From Diphasiastrum complanatum (taxonomy: Eukaryota; Streptophyta; Lycopodiopsida; Lycopodiales; Lycopodiaceae), in contig CM055096.1 in NCBI GenBank assembly GCA_029204225.1, positions 48,185,579-48,249,578 on the forward strand: 64,000 nucleotides of DNA, written 5' to 3'. Under the pieces are notes generated by a model. That model was not told where the DNA came from. It searched no databases and saw only the letters and a program-made list of their open reading frames with translations. Each line of letters starts with the position of its first letter. Positions within the stretch are counted from its first letter, which is position 1. The position numbers and the translations under genes were made by a program. Of this stretch, positions 1-10,290 are shown one piece after another.

Positions 1-1071
1 GAAGATTTAGGACCCTAAAACACTTCTATCTTGAACCTAGATGGTTTCCAAGCATAGAAAGGAAGATTGAAACACATGCAACACTTTGCACACACTAAGA
101 ATGGATTACAAAATCAAACCAACCTGAACACACTCTTGCTTAAGCTCTCAAACTTTCCAGCAAGTGACCAAATCAAGTTATGGTGTGAAGAGTTACTTGC
201 ATTCTTAGAAAATACCCAAAACTAGGATGCCAAGATTACCTAGTAATGAACAAACTTGATCAACATATGATCAACACACTAAGATATTGATTCAACCTGT
301 AAAACCACATGTAAACCACACTTCTAAAATTTTATAAACTCCAGCAAGTGATAAATACAAGATTTAGAGGTGAATGAATGAGCACACTTAGTGAATCACA
401 AGACTAGCTTCACTATCTTGTCAAATCTTGGTGTTTAGATGTAGATCTAAGATCACTTCACATGAGAATGTTCCTCAACCTGTTAAGAACCTGAAAACAC
501 ACTTGCATAATGGTTAACACCTTCCAGCAAATGCTCCAATCAAATTACATAAGGAGAGTTACTTACATGCTCAACAAAGTACACCAAAATTTATGCCAAA
601 ATTGATGACAATCTTTACAATATGCTCTTCACAATGGAGCTTACAATATGTTCACCCAAAAAAGGGGATCTTTCATCCAAATGGGAGCTTTGCTCAGCCT
701 TTAGGAGAATTACAACTCACTCAAAAGAGCATTTGACATCCACTTAAGGAGAAGTTTCATCCACTTAAGGAGAGTGTTCATCCAAGAATGGAGATTGTCA
801 ACAATAGGATTGAAAAGAACATTGTTAGTATTGAATATGCACAAGCCTCACAATCACAAATGATTAGGTGTTATGATCTGATCCAAAATAGTTTCTTTTC
901 AGCCTCTGATCTTCAATAGACCTGAAATATGCTTTTGATCCACAAGTTCAACTCACAAAACAAAGGTTAGTAAGATTTGATCAACAAAGCAATGCAAAAT
1001 CATGCTAGAACTTGATCAAACATCCAAATATCACCAAAAATGGAATACTTACTGTAAATAGAAGCCAACCA

Positions 1072-1083
1072 GCTCTGATACCA
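1072..1083 (-). promoter_or_regulatory. Copia primer-binding site
   Basis: Minus-strand TGGTATCAGAGC directly abuts the LTR end. This is the usual plant Copia site, complementary to the 3' end of initiator methionine tRNA, where minus-strand DNA synthesis is primed. Confidence 0.93.
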
Positions 1084-1738
1084 TGTGAAAAATACAGATC
1101 CTAAGTGGATCTAAACTCCAAGATCATTGGCTTGAATGCTTGCACTCCAAACTACATAAGCTAGGAATTGGCAACACATTCTATGCTACCTAGAATGCAA
1201 AGAACTTGATCAAAAAGCATTTATCACAAATGGAAACTTCCATAAACATCAAGTGCGGCCCAAAATAGCATTATACAGTCCATAATACATCAGCCTATCA
1301 CTTTTGGAAAGCACCTAAGATCATACACAATAGCTTGAAGACAATACACACAACAATGCTCTCAATGGAGGAAGAAACAATGACAATGATCTATTGATCT
1401 CAATGAAGCATACAAAAGGTTTCTCCAACCTGTTCTCCACGACTTCCCTACTATTTATGGATGAGGAAGATGACTCTCTCTCCTCTCTCTAGAAGGTACT
1501 TGACCCTAGATATTCCCTATATAGGAAAAATAGCTAAAAATGGCTTATATGACCAAAATACATCAAAATGGTCTCATTTTGAAGGGTATGAAGTTTGACA
1601 CTTCATCATACTGAAAAAATACAGTAAATAAAAACATTGTGGCCTGGTTCACACGTGTGAAACTCCAGAACCAAAACTATTTACAATTTTAGCCAATTTA
1701 GGCCTCAAACTAGCTAGGAAATGTTGACAATTTTCACA
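1084..1738 (-). repeat. 5' LTR of the minus-strand Copia-A copy
   Basis: 655 bp, beginning TGTGAAAATTG (read on the minus strand from 1738) and ending TTTTTCACA at 1084. Its length equals both LTRs of the complete element. At three positions where those two LTRs differ, this copy agrees with the 3' LTR. It carries CACACGTGTG near 1651, which the other copies have as GCACGTGTG. Confidence 0.95.
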
Positions 1739-2335
1739 ACTGCTTCAACACTTTTTAGGCGTATTCTGACCGACTCAATGCATTTCGCCATTTGTTCAAT
1801 CTCTTTTGATCTCCAGCCCTAGGCATTTTGTTGCTTTTCCAAGATCTGTGATTTTGTAGCTTTCAAAAATATGACTCTTCATGTCTTTGATCAGTATCAA
1901 GGAATCTCCTATCATCAGCGAATCATCCACGAAAATGGTCAGTATCACAAAATCCTTTCCTACTCTTTTGATGTAGACATTGTAGTCTGGTTGAAAAGGA
2001 TTGAAGTCTAGAGACTTCATAAGACCATCAAGCTTTTTGCACCAAGCTCGTGATGCCTGTTTTAGACTGTAGATGCATCTCTGCAATCGACAGACATATT
2101 GTCTGTTGTTAGGGTCATCATAGCCTTTAGGTTGCTTCATGAAATTTTCCTCCTCAAAATCTCCGTGGAGAAAGGCTATTTTCACGTCAATCTGGTGAAT
2201 TTCCAGATTGTATTGTGTGGCGTATGCAAGGAGTAGCCTTATGCTTGTCATCTTGACCATGGGCAAATATGTGTCAAAATAGTCAACACCATACCTCTGC
2301 GTGTAGCCCCAAGATGTGCAAGATTGGCCATCATC
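1739..2335 (-). pseudogene. Copia reverse transcriptase fragment
   Basis: The minus-strand reading encodes the middle of a Copia reverse transcriptase (RVT_2): RYGVDYFDTY, a QIDVKIAFLHGDFEEE stretch that matches the usual QMDVKTAFLNG region, YSLKQASRAWC, and VDDSLMIGD in place of the catalytic YVDD context. It stops at 1796-1798, but the same frame continues toward 1739 with recognisable residues, so that stop is plausibly CGA to TGA. The Copia-A element interrupts it at 1739. On the N-terminal side the similarity ends near 2335, where unrelated plus-strand sequence starts. Protease, integrase and RNase H are absent. Confidence 0.85.
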
Positions 2336-2415
2336 CAAATCATCGGCCGCCACCTAGATCGGCCTCCATTGCCCGTCAACGACAGGCACTCTTTACTAGT
2401 ATCTATATATATATG

Positions 2416-2418
<3 letters not shown>

Positions 2419-2464
<46 letters not shown>
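2419..2464. repeat. (AC)23 microsatellite
   Basis: Uninterrupted AC dinucleotides, flanked by (TA/TG)-rich tracts on both sides. It lies between the end of the RT fragment and the start of the unidentified ORF. Open frames through it give only His-Thr or Val-Cys repeats and are not genes. Confidence 0.97.
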
Positions 2465-2471
<7 letters not shown>

Positions 2472-3198
2472 TATACCGACCACCCTTGAGCGTGATGTGT
2501 ATCTTCAGACGCAAATACCAGAACATCCGGTCACACCGACGGAGATCACGTATTTGTTTAAGAAAGTGGAAACGTACAAAGTGGCCCTTCAGGGATTCCA
2601 AGGCCGCTTTGACAGGTTCAAAGGAGCAGCTTCAACTAAGTTGAGAAAGGCTAAAGAAACCATCAACGCCTATGAAAAAGTAGCCGCTCAAGTGTTGAAA
2701 GCCGGACCACAAATCCCCGTACCGGTCATGCCGCAATTCTTCCCTACATACCAAGAAGATGTACCAATGGATACAGGGCTGGATTCAAGCATGGACCAGG
2801 GGGGAGCTCCAGAAATACCTAAACAACTGCCAATTTTATCGGCAGCGCAAGCGGGTCCATCCTCATCAGAGACCACACCACTATTCAGAAGGCCCATGAA
2901 TGTCGAGGACCAGATCCAAAAAAAAATTTCGCAACATCCGCATGAGTCCTCGCGTGGTGGATGGATTTTTAAGTTCAAGACCTTCGAGATAGAGGCCGGC
3001 AAAGAGTTGGACAAAATACCTGCATTGGGAGAGCAGACGGCATGGAGAATTACCGTTTTTGAAAAAACTTCGGAATCAATCAGGAGTTATGTGGCCAGCC
3101 CTCGCCAATTGCGGGTCGATCCTTATTATGTGCCAATGCCGAGAAAGAATAAATGGAAAAATTTGGGATTGGCTATGGACAAGAACACAATCCATACA

Positions 3199-3358
3199 CC
3201 CTACATCTAGACAATATCAGTGGACTTCCACCAGGCTTTACAAACGTACCAAAGAGAGTATGGCCAATCATCCATCAGCCCTACATCTGAACAATATCAG
3301 TGGACTTCCACCGGGCTTTACAAGCATACCAAATAGAGTATGTCCACTCTCCAGATCC
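3199..3358 (+). repeat. 80-bp tandem duplication inside the unidentified ORF
   Basis: CCCTACATCT..ACAATATCAGTGGACTTCC occurs at 3199 and again at 3279, with continued similarity to the AGAGTATG/TGTCCA segment. The period is 80 bp, not a multiple of three, so the duplication itself throws the reading frame. The copies differ at several positions. Confidence 0.9.
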
Positions 3359-3648
3359 GACCATGCGACAATCGGCACTATTTGCAAAAGATCTAACTCT
3401 GTTGGCATCAGTGACAATCAGATGGGACGATTACCTTCCTACTCTGACATTCGATCCAAATAAGCCGATGGCCTCAGAGAATATCAAAGATCAGTTGTCG
3501 GTTGCTTGTTCATATTTTCGTGCAACAATGATGGGAGACTCTTGGGAATCAAGTTTCACATCATGGACGACCTCAAAGTGGATTGCACAACAACAAAATG
3601 CACGATTTTCGACACAAGCTTCCGATGGATTCAAAAAATTTCATAATA

Positions 3649-3906
3649 CGTCGGAATCCGACATAAAAATACGTCGGAATCCGACACAAAAAAAAAAATT
3701 GTCTGAAAAAAAAAATTGTCGGATTTTTTTTTTTACAGACGTTGGATTCCGACGGCCAATAAAAATGTTGGAATCCGACATCCCATTTCGGAGACTGCAA
3801 CTTTTTAAATGGATGACGTCACCTGTCCGTGCAAAAAAAAAAAAGCACAAAGCGAATGTCAGATTCCGACGGATAATATAGATGTTGGAATCCGATGTCC
3901 GTGAGC
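3649..3906. repeat. Left subterminal repeats of the CACTA-like element
   Basis: About seven full or partial copies of CGTCGGAATCCGAC (for example near 3649, 3671, 3740, 3768, 3868 and 3891), separated by A- and T-runs. In CACTA elements such arrays are transposase-binding sites. Confidence 0.8.
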
Positions 3907-5147
3907 GAATTCTCAAAGCCGCATCATTTTTCTAGGGTTTTCTTATTTTTTATTCTTGCAGGAGATTGTTGGAGATCGGCTTTTGGCGCTTCTTCTCAAC
4001 TCTATCAATTCCATTTGTCTCATTCCAAATACGATTCTTTTGTTTTGTTATGTGCAACTAAGATTTCTTTCTTTGTAACTTTTTCTTGTACAATATCTTC
4101 CTTGTACTGTATATTTTGTGTAGTTAAACACAAATACGTTTCTTAATGATTTATGATCATGAGCGAATGAGAGAGGAAGAGAAGGATGTGTGTGAGAGAC
4201 ATGAGAGAGAGCAAGAAAATATAGATAGAAGAGTTTGATTTAATATAATGTTCTTTGTAAAATTTAGGGTTTAGATTTAATGTTATGTTCTTTGTGAAAT
4301 AGTGAGACTGAGAGCTCTTGAGGTTTGAATGAAGATCATAACCAGCTCCACCATCAAAGATGTAGAGCTACCACTTTTTCTCACTGATTGATCCAATATG
4401 GCTATCTTGTTGCTACTTCCTATCGAGCCATAAAGGGTAATCCATCATTGTCCGATACATGTAAAATGAGTTGGAAGCTTGAGATATCTTGGCTATGGGG
4501 TGCTTAATTATCTCTGCTTTGTGAGTTAGAACCCAATTTTCCTTGCAAGATATTTGGAGAGCTGGCCTACCATCGTTGCTAGATGAGTGAGCCATCTAAC
4601 CATTCAATCACATTATAGCCATTGAGGAATTGAATGTTGACTTCCAAAACACTGAAGGATTATTGTTGATTTCCAAAAGAGAGTTGAGAGACGTGATTAT
4701 TAACATCGCTACCTCTATAATACATCTGACCATCACTGCTACTACTTTGCAAGCCTTCACTACGCCTATGTGTATTAGATATGAAGGAAAGCCATCATTA
4801 AGCTAGTTGTCAGATCAGAGACTCGGCTAATTGAGCCTTCACGACCATGAAAATGGAACTTGCAACTCTTGTCTAAAGCTTATCTATCAACGACCATTGA
4901 GAATTCACTGATTTATTGTCAATGGGAGCCCTCGTGGTTGTTCTAGTTGAGAGCAGTTCTGTCCTAGCAAAGTGACAAACATAGTAGAATCAATTGAAGC
5001 ATTCATGACTAGCACTTCTTCGTTTTCCGGCTACATGCATATGCACTCAGAAATAGGTATGGCTTTTATCTATTTTCAGTTCATTTTATCTATGTCATTT
5101 TTGTAATCATTTATTTTTTGTAATCGTTTTCTTTTTTGCCATGTGGA

Positions 5148-5427
5148 CGTCGGATTCCGACGGTCCGGACATGTGGACGTCGGAATCCAACGTCCACATG
5201 GCAAAAAAAAAAACCAGTGAAATTTTTTTTTCAAGTCTTTTTTTCACGTGGTCGTCGGATTACGACGGCCCGACCACGTGGACATCAGAATCCGACGTCC
5301 ACGTGGCCAGGCCGTCGGAATCCAACATCCACTTGGCATGTTCTCCGGTTCATTTTTATCGGCCGGTTGCCAGTTTTGGACTTGGCGTCGGATTTCGACG
5401 GATTTTAATGCGACGGATTCCGACGAC
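5148..5427. repeat. Right subterminal repeats of the CACTA-like element
   Basis: Seven variants of GACGTCGGAATCCGACG, near 5148, 5176, 5251, 5283, 5313, 5385 and 5410, several extended by GTGGAC/GTCCAC to form longer palindromes. They mirror the left cluster. Confidence 0.8.
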
Positions 5428-5658
5428 CTTATAGCAACGCATTTTTTGATGCCCGCGTCGATTCAAAAAAAAATCAAAATGCGATTTCACATCAAAAATC
5501 CTGCCGGAAATCGCATTAACTCTTGTAGTGTTGCAGGAGCCCATTGTTGTTTTCTGCCCCATAATTTGGATTTTAATACTGCTTGTCTCGACTTTATGGA
5601 GAAGGTGCAGTACCATTTGATAAAGATTCGTCGTGAAGCCAATAAAAGTCCACAATAA

Positions 5659-5916
5659 CTGCATCTCACGGGTGTCGTGGGACCGCCACCAGTTTTGGTG
5701 GGGGATACTATTTGAGGGTTGCTAATTCTTGAACAGAAAAGACAAGAACAATTTACAAAATGCAAAGATCTAGGTACGATGATCAAGGTGATAGAAGAGC
5801 CATGATATGAAAAAGCAAGCACACGAGATCATGAAAATAATTTACTGTGTTAAAGCTTTTTATATCAATAAAAATAAGTCCCAAACATTGGGCCTTTTTT
5901 TTTTACAAACTATGAT
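5659..5916. other. Gene-free stretch with a polypurine-like tract
   Basis: No coding frame is recognised. The notable feature is TTTTGGTGGGGGATA (5693-5707), preceded by an inverted match, CCGCCACC. Similar GGTGGGGGA tracts prime plus-strand synthesis in plant Gypsy elements. No TG-initiated LTR is evident immediately after it. Confidence 0.4.
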
Positions 5917-6210
5917 TCATTTTGAAGATTTGACTACTTTTTCTTGTGGCCGTGCTGACTTTCTCTCTTTCTTTGGTCTGTGCTCCATCGGCTTGATCTC
6001 TTCTTTAATAGTAGATATCTCGTTATAAAATGCAACACCTCTATGATCCATAATAGTGACATCAGGAGAAAAGGCTCCTAATTTTGACCTTGTTTCTAAA
6101 TCAGCCTTATCATTTTTAGGATCACATATTGCTACCTTTGTAAGAATGAGTTTGATTAAATCTTGTCTGAATTTATACACATCATTAAATGTGTACACAC
6201 CAAGTGAGAA
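5917..6210 (-). CDS. Possible terminal exon of an unrecognised minus-strand gene
   Basis: Read on the minus strand, a T-rich tract ending TTTGTAG (a plausible plant intron 3' end) is followed by about 97 codons in one frame, ending in TGA at 5917-5919. The product begins FSLGVYTFNDVYKFRQ, contains VAICDPKND and PDVTIMDHRGVAFYNE, and ends in a strongly basic tail (KPMEHRPKKERKSARPQEK). It does not resemble the retrotransposon proteins nearby. No 5' exons could be assigned; a donor-like AAGTGAGC near 6300 does not join in a clean frame. It may be a captured gene fragment or chance. Confidence 0.3.
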   Translation of the reverse strand, partial: FSLGVYTFNDVYKFRQDLIKLILTKVAICDPKNDKADLETRSKLGAFSPDVTIMDHRGVAFYNEISTIKEEIKPMEHRPKKERKSARPQEKVVKSSK

Positions 6211-6384
6211 CTACAAACATACACAAAATTGAGTTTAGAAATACAGCCGTATTCATAATGAAAAATACATAAAATAAAAAACAAGTAGGATAATGATGCT
6301 CACTTGCTAGATATCGACAATGTCTTGTTGAAATTATATCACTCAAAAAGCATTGGTTGTGGATGTAAGTAGATCTCATGCTTT

Positions 6385-6840
6385 CTTTCTTTATAATATG
6401 GAATGTAGATGTGGATTAGTTTTCTTGCTTCTTGTTTATGTAATTTTCAACATCCAGACAAACTAAATAGGCTAAGATTGTGGTTCAATTCTTGCTTATT
6501 TACTAACAATCATGTCCTTGATTGTTCTTGGGTATTCCAAGAATCAAGAGATGGGTATTTCTTGATTCTTGGGATGCTAGTATGTTGTTAGGTAGTTAGT
6601 TTTCTTGTTTCTTGATGCTTGATCTGTAGATTAATCTTGATGCCATACTGTTCCCTGATTTCTTAGAGTAATTTAGTAGGCATAATCGCAGATTGCTCTC
6701 TTGTTCAGAACGCTAATCTGTATTGAGCAAGGATTGGTTACATGGATTGTAAATGCATGTAGCTGGAGTGAACGAAACTGTTTCATCTCATTGACAAGCT
6801 AGGAATACAAGTGGTAAATTGACAAATGACTTGCCTGGAA
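6385..6840 (+). repeat. LTR-like fragment related to 22985-23500
   Basis: GTGGATTAG..TTTCTTG, AGGCTAGAAATGTGGTT-like and TCCAAGAATCAAGA..TTTCTT..ATTCTTGG motifs appear in the same order here and downstream of the TATA-like site of the Gypsy-type LTR at 22383-23649. This suggests a diverged R-U5 fragment of the same family, with no adjoining gag or pol. Confidence 0.55.
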
Positions 6841-6996
6841 ACAGTTCTAAGCAAGAGGACCTAATTAAATAGAACTGGCCTTTGAAAACGGGTAGAAACA
6901 CCCGGTTTCTAGAGAGGAAACCACCTAAGAATAAGAAGTAAACATCGAATAAACTAAAAGAACCGTGCTCACAAATTCTTGCTGGAATCTGTGAAC

Positions 6997-7281
6997 ATAC
7001 TACTATATGGTAGAGCTCTCTTATTGTCCAATCATGATGTAGAAAGGCAATAAATGGGGTCCGATCATGCTAAAACATTTACTTATGCTAGATCTTGTGA
7101 TACTACTATATGGTAGAGCTCTCAAATTGTGAGATGGAAATCATGAGGTCCAATCATGATGAGAGGTGCAAATTAGGGGTCCAATCATGATGTAGAAAGG
7201 CAATAAATGGGGTCCAATCATGCTAAAGCATTTACTTATGCTAGATCTTGTGCTACTACTATATGGTAGAGCTCTCTTATT
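6997..7281 (-). repeat. LTR-like fragment with 153-bp tandem repeat, inverted relative to 22379-22500
   Basis: TCCAATCATGATGTAGAAAGG to ACTACTATATGGTAGAGCTC occurs at 7027-7123 and again at 7180-7281. Its reverse complement, including the ATCATGATGAGAGGT spacer and CTAGATCTTGTGCT, lies at 22379-22500. The orientation is opposite to the adjacent 6385-6840 fragment, so two pieces of related LTRs meet head to head here. Confidence 0.6.
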
Positions 7282-7397
7282 GTGCATACAAAAGAGAGTA
7301 GAGAAACAAAGTTAAAAAATGTGAAGTTTGCAAATATTTTTGTGAGTTCTGTACAATCATAAAATTTGGGAAAATAAAGAGAAGTTTTTAGGTGTAC

Positions 7398-7750
7398 TGT
7401 CGGCTTTTTTGCCTTTCGGAAAAAAGATGACATGTGCCCTTAAAGATGTGACACTAGCCTTAGAACTGTTTTCTGCCCTACCGTCGGCTTTTTCACCTTT
7501 CGGAAAAAGGCGACACTATCACATTTTTTGCCTTTCGAGAAAAAGTGACACCTGTCCTTAGATATGTTTTCTGTCCTACGATTGCATTTTTTGCCTTTTG
7601 AAAAAAATGACACCTGCCCTTAGAACTGGTTTCTACCACATTGTCACGTTTTTCGCCTTTCGGGAAAAAGCGACACTGTCGCCAAAATGCCTTAAAAACC
7701 TTTTTAGGACTACTGTCGAGTTTTTTGCCTTTTAGAAAAAAGCGACACTT
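7398..7750. repeat. Six hairpin units, TGTCG..TTTTTTGCC / AAAAAAGCGACAC
   Basis: Six imperfect copies of an about 35-bp stem-loop, TGTCGNNTTTTTTGCCTTTCGGAAAAAAGCGACAC-like, begin near 7398, 7481, 7519, 7581, 7641 and 7713. Each pairs GTCGC-TTTTT with AAAAA-GCGAC. Linkers repeat CCTTAGAACTGTTTTCTGCCC. No coding frame is supported. Confidence 0.85.
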
Positions 7751-7770
7751 GCCCTTAGAAAAGCGAGACT

Positions 7771-8344
7771 GCTCTTAAAGTCACAAAAATGTCCTTTAGC
7801 AAAAACTGAAGGCCTACAACATGAAAGAGCATGAAGGCACTGCGCAACTGGCAGAAGGCGGATGATTCACAAAGGACAACGACAGAAAACTGGAATCAGT
7901 TTTGTTTAAGGCTAATGCATTTCTTTTGATTAGATCTTTTAATCTAATTAGATCCCTAGATTGATCACATAAAAAAGATCAATGAAGGATACAGACAGAA
8001 GTAGACAATCACAAATACAGAATAGACAGAACTGTAAAAGTCTGAGATAGCTCCAGAGTGAGTTTACAGATTAGCAGTAGCTAGTCATATTATTCGTGAG
8101 AGAGAACATCTCTCTCGCACCAGTGCGCTAATTTGAAAAACAAACAGTGCTTAGCATAGCAACTGTATTTCTCAAAATGAAATTACACTGTACATATAGT
8201 TCTTCACTTAGGCAGCCCATGCATGACCCAGGTTGCCATTGGCGGGACGCGTGCCCCGTCGACTCGTCTCGTGGTGAGGCCAACTGATCCTTATCGACTG
8301 ATAGGACCCACAGTACATTAGCACAGTGATTCTACTTTGATTCT
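7771..8344 (-). repeat. Probable 3' LTR of Copia B
   Basis: On the minus strand it follows the RNase H stop of Copia B and an A/G-rich tract (AAGGAAGAGAG, rc of 8345-8356) that could be the polypurine tract. It contains a short inverted repeat GAGAGAGAAC/CTCTCTCGC. Neither LTR boundary can be verified because no second copy is in the window. Confidence 0.45.
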
Positions 8345-8402
8345 AACTCTCTTCCTTAAAGTAGAGTCTACTTTTTATATAGTCATATACATAGCTTTAA
8401 AT

Positions 8403-10290
8403 TCAACAAATTTTAAGTACAAAAAGCTTTGATCTAAACTTATCAAACTTTTCTCCAACATGTGGCTTAGTGAAAATATCAGCTAGTTGTTCTTCCGTAC
8501 TACAATGAACAACATGAATTTCACGACTCAGCAGCCTCTCACGTATAAAGTGATACTGAATCTCAATGTGTTTCATTCTCGCATGGAACATTGGATTCTT
8601 TGCAAGCTGAATGTCACTCTGGTTGTTGCTATGTATAGTCGTGGGATTTTTCTGTTTCATGCCAACTTCTTCCAAGATCTGTCTCAACCATATAGCTTCA
8701 TGTGTTGCACTACACATTGCCTTATACTCTGCTTCTGTGGTGGATAGAGCAATCGTACTTTGCTTCTTACTAGACCAGGACAAGCAACTACCACAAAGCT
8801 GGAATACATACCTTGTGGTGGATCTACGATCATCATAGTCACCTTCCCAATCCGCATCCACATAGCCACATAACTCAGGTAAACCCCCATGCTTATGGTA
8901 AATCAAGCCATAATTTGAAGTGCCTTTGACATAACACAAAATGCGCTTAGCTACTTTCCAATGTGTTTCCGTAGGTGCTGTCATAAACTGACTTACAATA
9001 CCAACAACATAACATATATCTGGTCTAGTCGCGGTAAGGTAAATCAAGCTCCCTACTAAATGTCTATATAGCGTAGCATCAAATGGCTGTGACTCATCAA
9101 GCTTAGAAAGCTTTTGACCTGGTTCAATAAGAGTATTCACTGGTTTGCAATCCTGCAACCTGAACCTGTGCAACAACTCTTTGATATACTTCACCTGTAT
9201 TAAACCCACTTCATGTCATTTTTGCCACACCTATGCTCGAAGGCAATAATGCATTAGGTTGAGATCTGTCATCTTGAATTGTTCCATGAGGTCTTTCTTG
9301 ATCATGTCTATCATCTCTTAATTATTTTCTATAATAATCAAGTCATCAACATAAAGAACAATAAAAGCAACCATACCATCAAAGCATAAGACATACATAT
9401 TTGGATCAGAATGTGTTCTCACCATCCCCTTTGAACGAAAGTAGGCATCAATCCTGCTATACCACACACGTGGTGCCTGTTTAAGACCATAAAGCACTTT
9501 CTTCAAGTGACATACTTTATTCTCCTGTCCTTTCGCTACAAATCATTCAGGTTGATCCATGAACACCTCTTCTTCTAACTCACCATTTAGAAAAGTAGAT
9601 TTCACATCCATCTGATACAAAGGCCAACCAAAATGTGAAGCTAAAGCAATAAGTAGACATAGAGTATTCCACTTACATACTGGCGCAAAGGTCTCTTCAT
9701 AGTCGATCCCTTTACTTTGTGCATACCCTTTGATCACCAATCTTGCTTTGTGCTTTGCTATACTTCCATCTGCATGGTACTTAGCCCATTATACCCATTT
9801 GCAACCAATGGGTTTCTTGCCAATTGGTGGTTTCCACTAAGTCCCATGTGCTATGCTTAGTAATTGACTCCATCTCCTCTCCCATGGCCTTGACCCAAAT
9901 GTCATCATCCTTCGCTTCACTATAAGTCAAAGGTTGTTTGCTTTGAATAATGCTAGATAAGAGAGCATAATTTGCTTCATACATTTCAGGTTGTGTCTTC
10001 TCTCTTGTTGATCTTCGTAGCTCTCCTTGGCTAGATGATCCTGGAAAGTCATCCATGTCGCGGCTCTCCAATCATCTCTAAAACCATTTAGGGAGCTTCC
10101 TATCGGGTGATCGGCTGGTGAAAATGTATCCCACGGTACATCTTTCTCCTTGCGTTTATCACCTGCAACTTCAATCCTTCTTGTACTAAAAGGTTTATCT
10201 CTACCTCTCCAACCTGCCTCTTAAGATTGAGTAGTAGTATTTTGAGATGTATCCTCATCCATCACTTGGATAACAATGTGACTACGTTTT
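8403..10290 (-). pseudogene. Copia B pol remnant (linker, RT, RNase H)
   Basis: Read from right to left: a linker rich in acidic and serine residues with RRSTREK (10071-9781), RT N-terminal half with KGIDYEETFAPV and QMDVKSTFLNGELEEEV (9740-9543), RT C-terminal half with VLYGLKQAPRVWY and catalytic YVDD (codons at 9353-9342), then Copia RNase H (9209-8403) with ADWEGD, SSKKQSTIALSTTEAEY, HARMKHIEI and ADIFTKP. The RNase H reading frame is intact for 268 codons, ending in TGA. Stops and frameshifts near 9210-9320, 9507-9542 and 9741-9780 break the rest; gag, protease and integrase are missing. Confidence 0.88.

Larger units (their letters stand above)
1..1738 (-). mobile_element. 5' part of a second Copia-A element, cut by the window edge
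   Basis: This stretch is the reverse complement of 33658-35395 with exact collinearity: position p here matches position 35396-p there, with no net insertion or deletion over 1738 bp and few substitutions. It therefore holds a 5' LTR (1084-1738), primer-binding site (1072-1083) and most of the untranslated leader (1-1071) of a minus-strand Copia-A element; its coding part lies beyond the left edge. It is inserted in an older Copia RT (1739 onward). The far target-site duplication lies outside the window, so insertion cannot be confirmed from both ends. Confidence 0.93.
3586..5530. mobile_element. Non-autonomous CACTA-like transposon
   Basis: The right end, read inward, is CACTACAAGAGTTAATGCGA, a typical plant CACTA (EnSpm) terminus; the left end at 3586 is an imperfect inverted match (CACAACAACAAAATGCACGA). 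TTG flanks both sides (3583-3585 and 5531-5533), the 3-bp duplication size of the superfamily. Both subterminal regions carry many copies of the near-palindrome GTCGGAATCCGAC in both orientations. Removing the element and one TTG rejoins the host frame (SKWI/AGAHCC) with no shift. No transposase is encoded in its 1945 bp, so mobilisation would need an enzyme from elsewhere. Confidence 0.82.
2479..5658 (+). pseudogene. Unidentified ORF, broken by an 80-bp duplication and a CACTA-like insertion
   Basis: I do not recognise this protein. A coding-like plus-strand frame runs from about 2479 to 3210, shifts frame within an 80-bp tandem duplication, continues to 3585, is interrupted by a transposon (3586-5530), and resumes in the same frame at 5534 to a stop at 5656-5658. 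The N-terminal part is helical and charged (LFKKVETYKVALQGFQGRFD), the middle is proline/serine-rich, and the C-terminal part holds RALQAYQIEYVHSPDPTMRQ and RWDDYLPTLTFDP. No start codon is certain because the upstream sequence is the AC repeat. A G-rich tract (5693-5707) about 35 bp after the stop resembles a polypurine tract, so this may be an accessory ORF before a 3' LTR of a Tat-like Gypsy element; that is inference. Confidence 0.55.

Noticed and set aside
2248-2601. Frames with Val-Cys or His-Thr runs across the AC repeat
   Set aside because: They are translations of a dinucleotide microsatellite.
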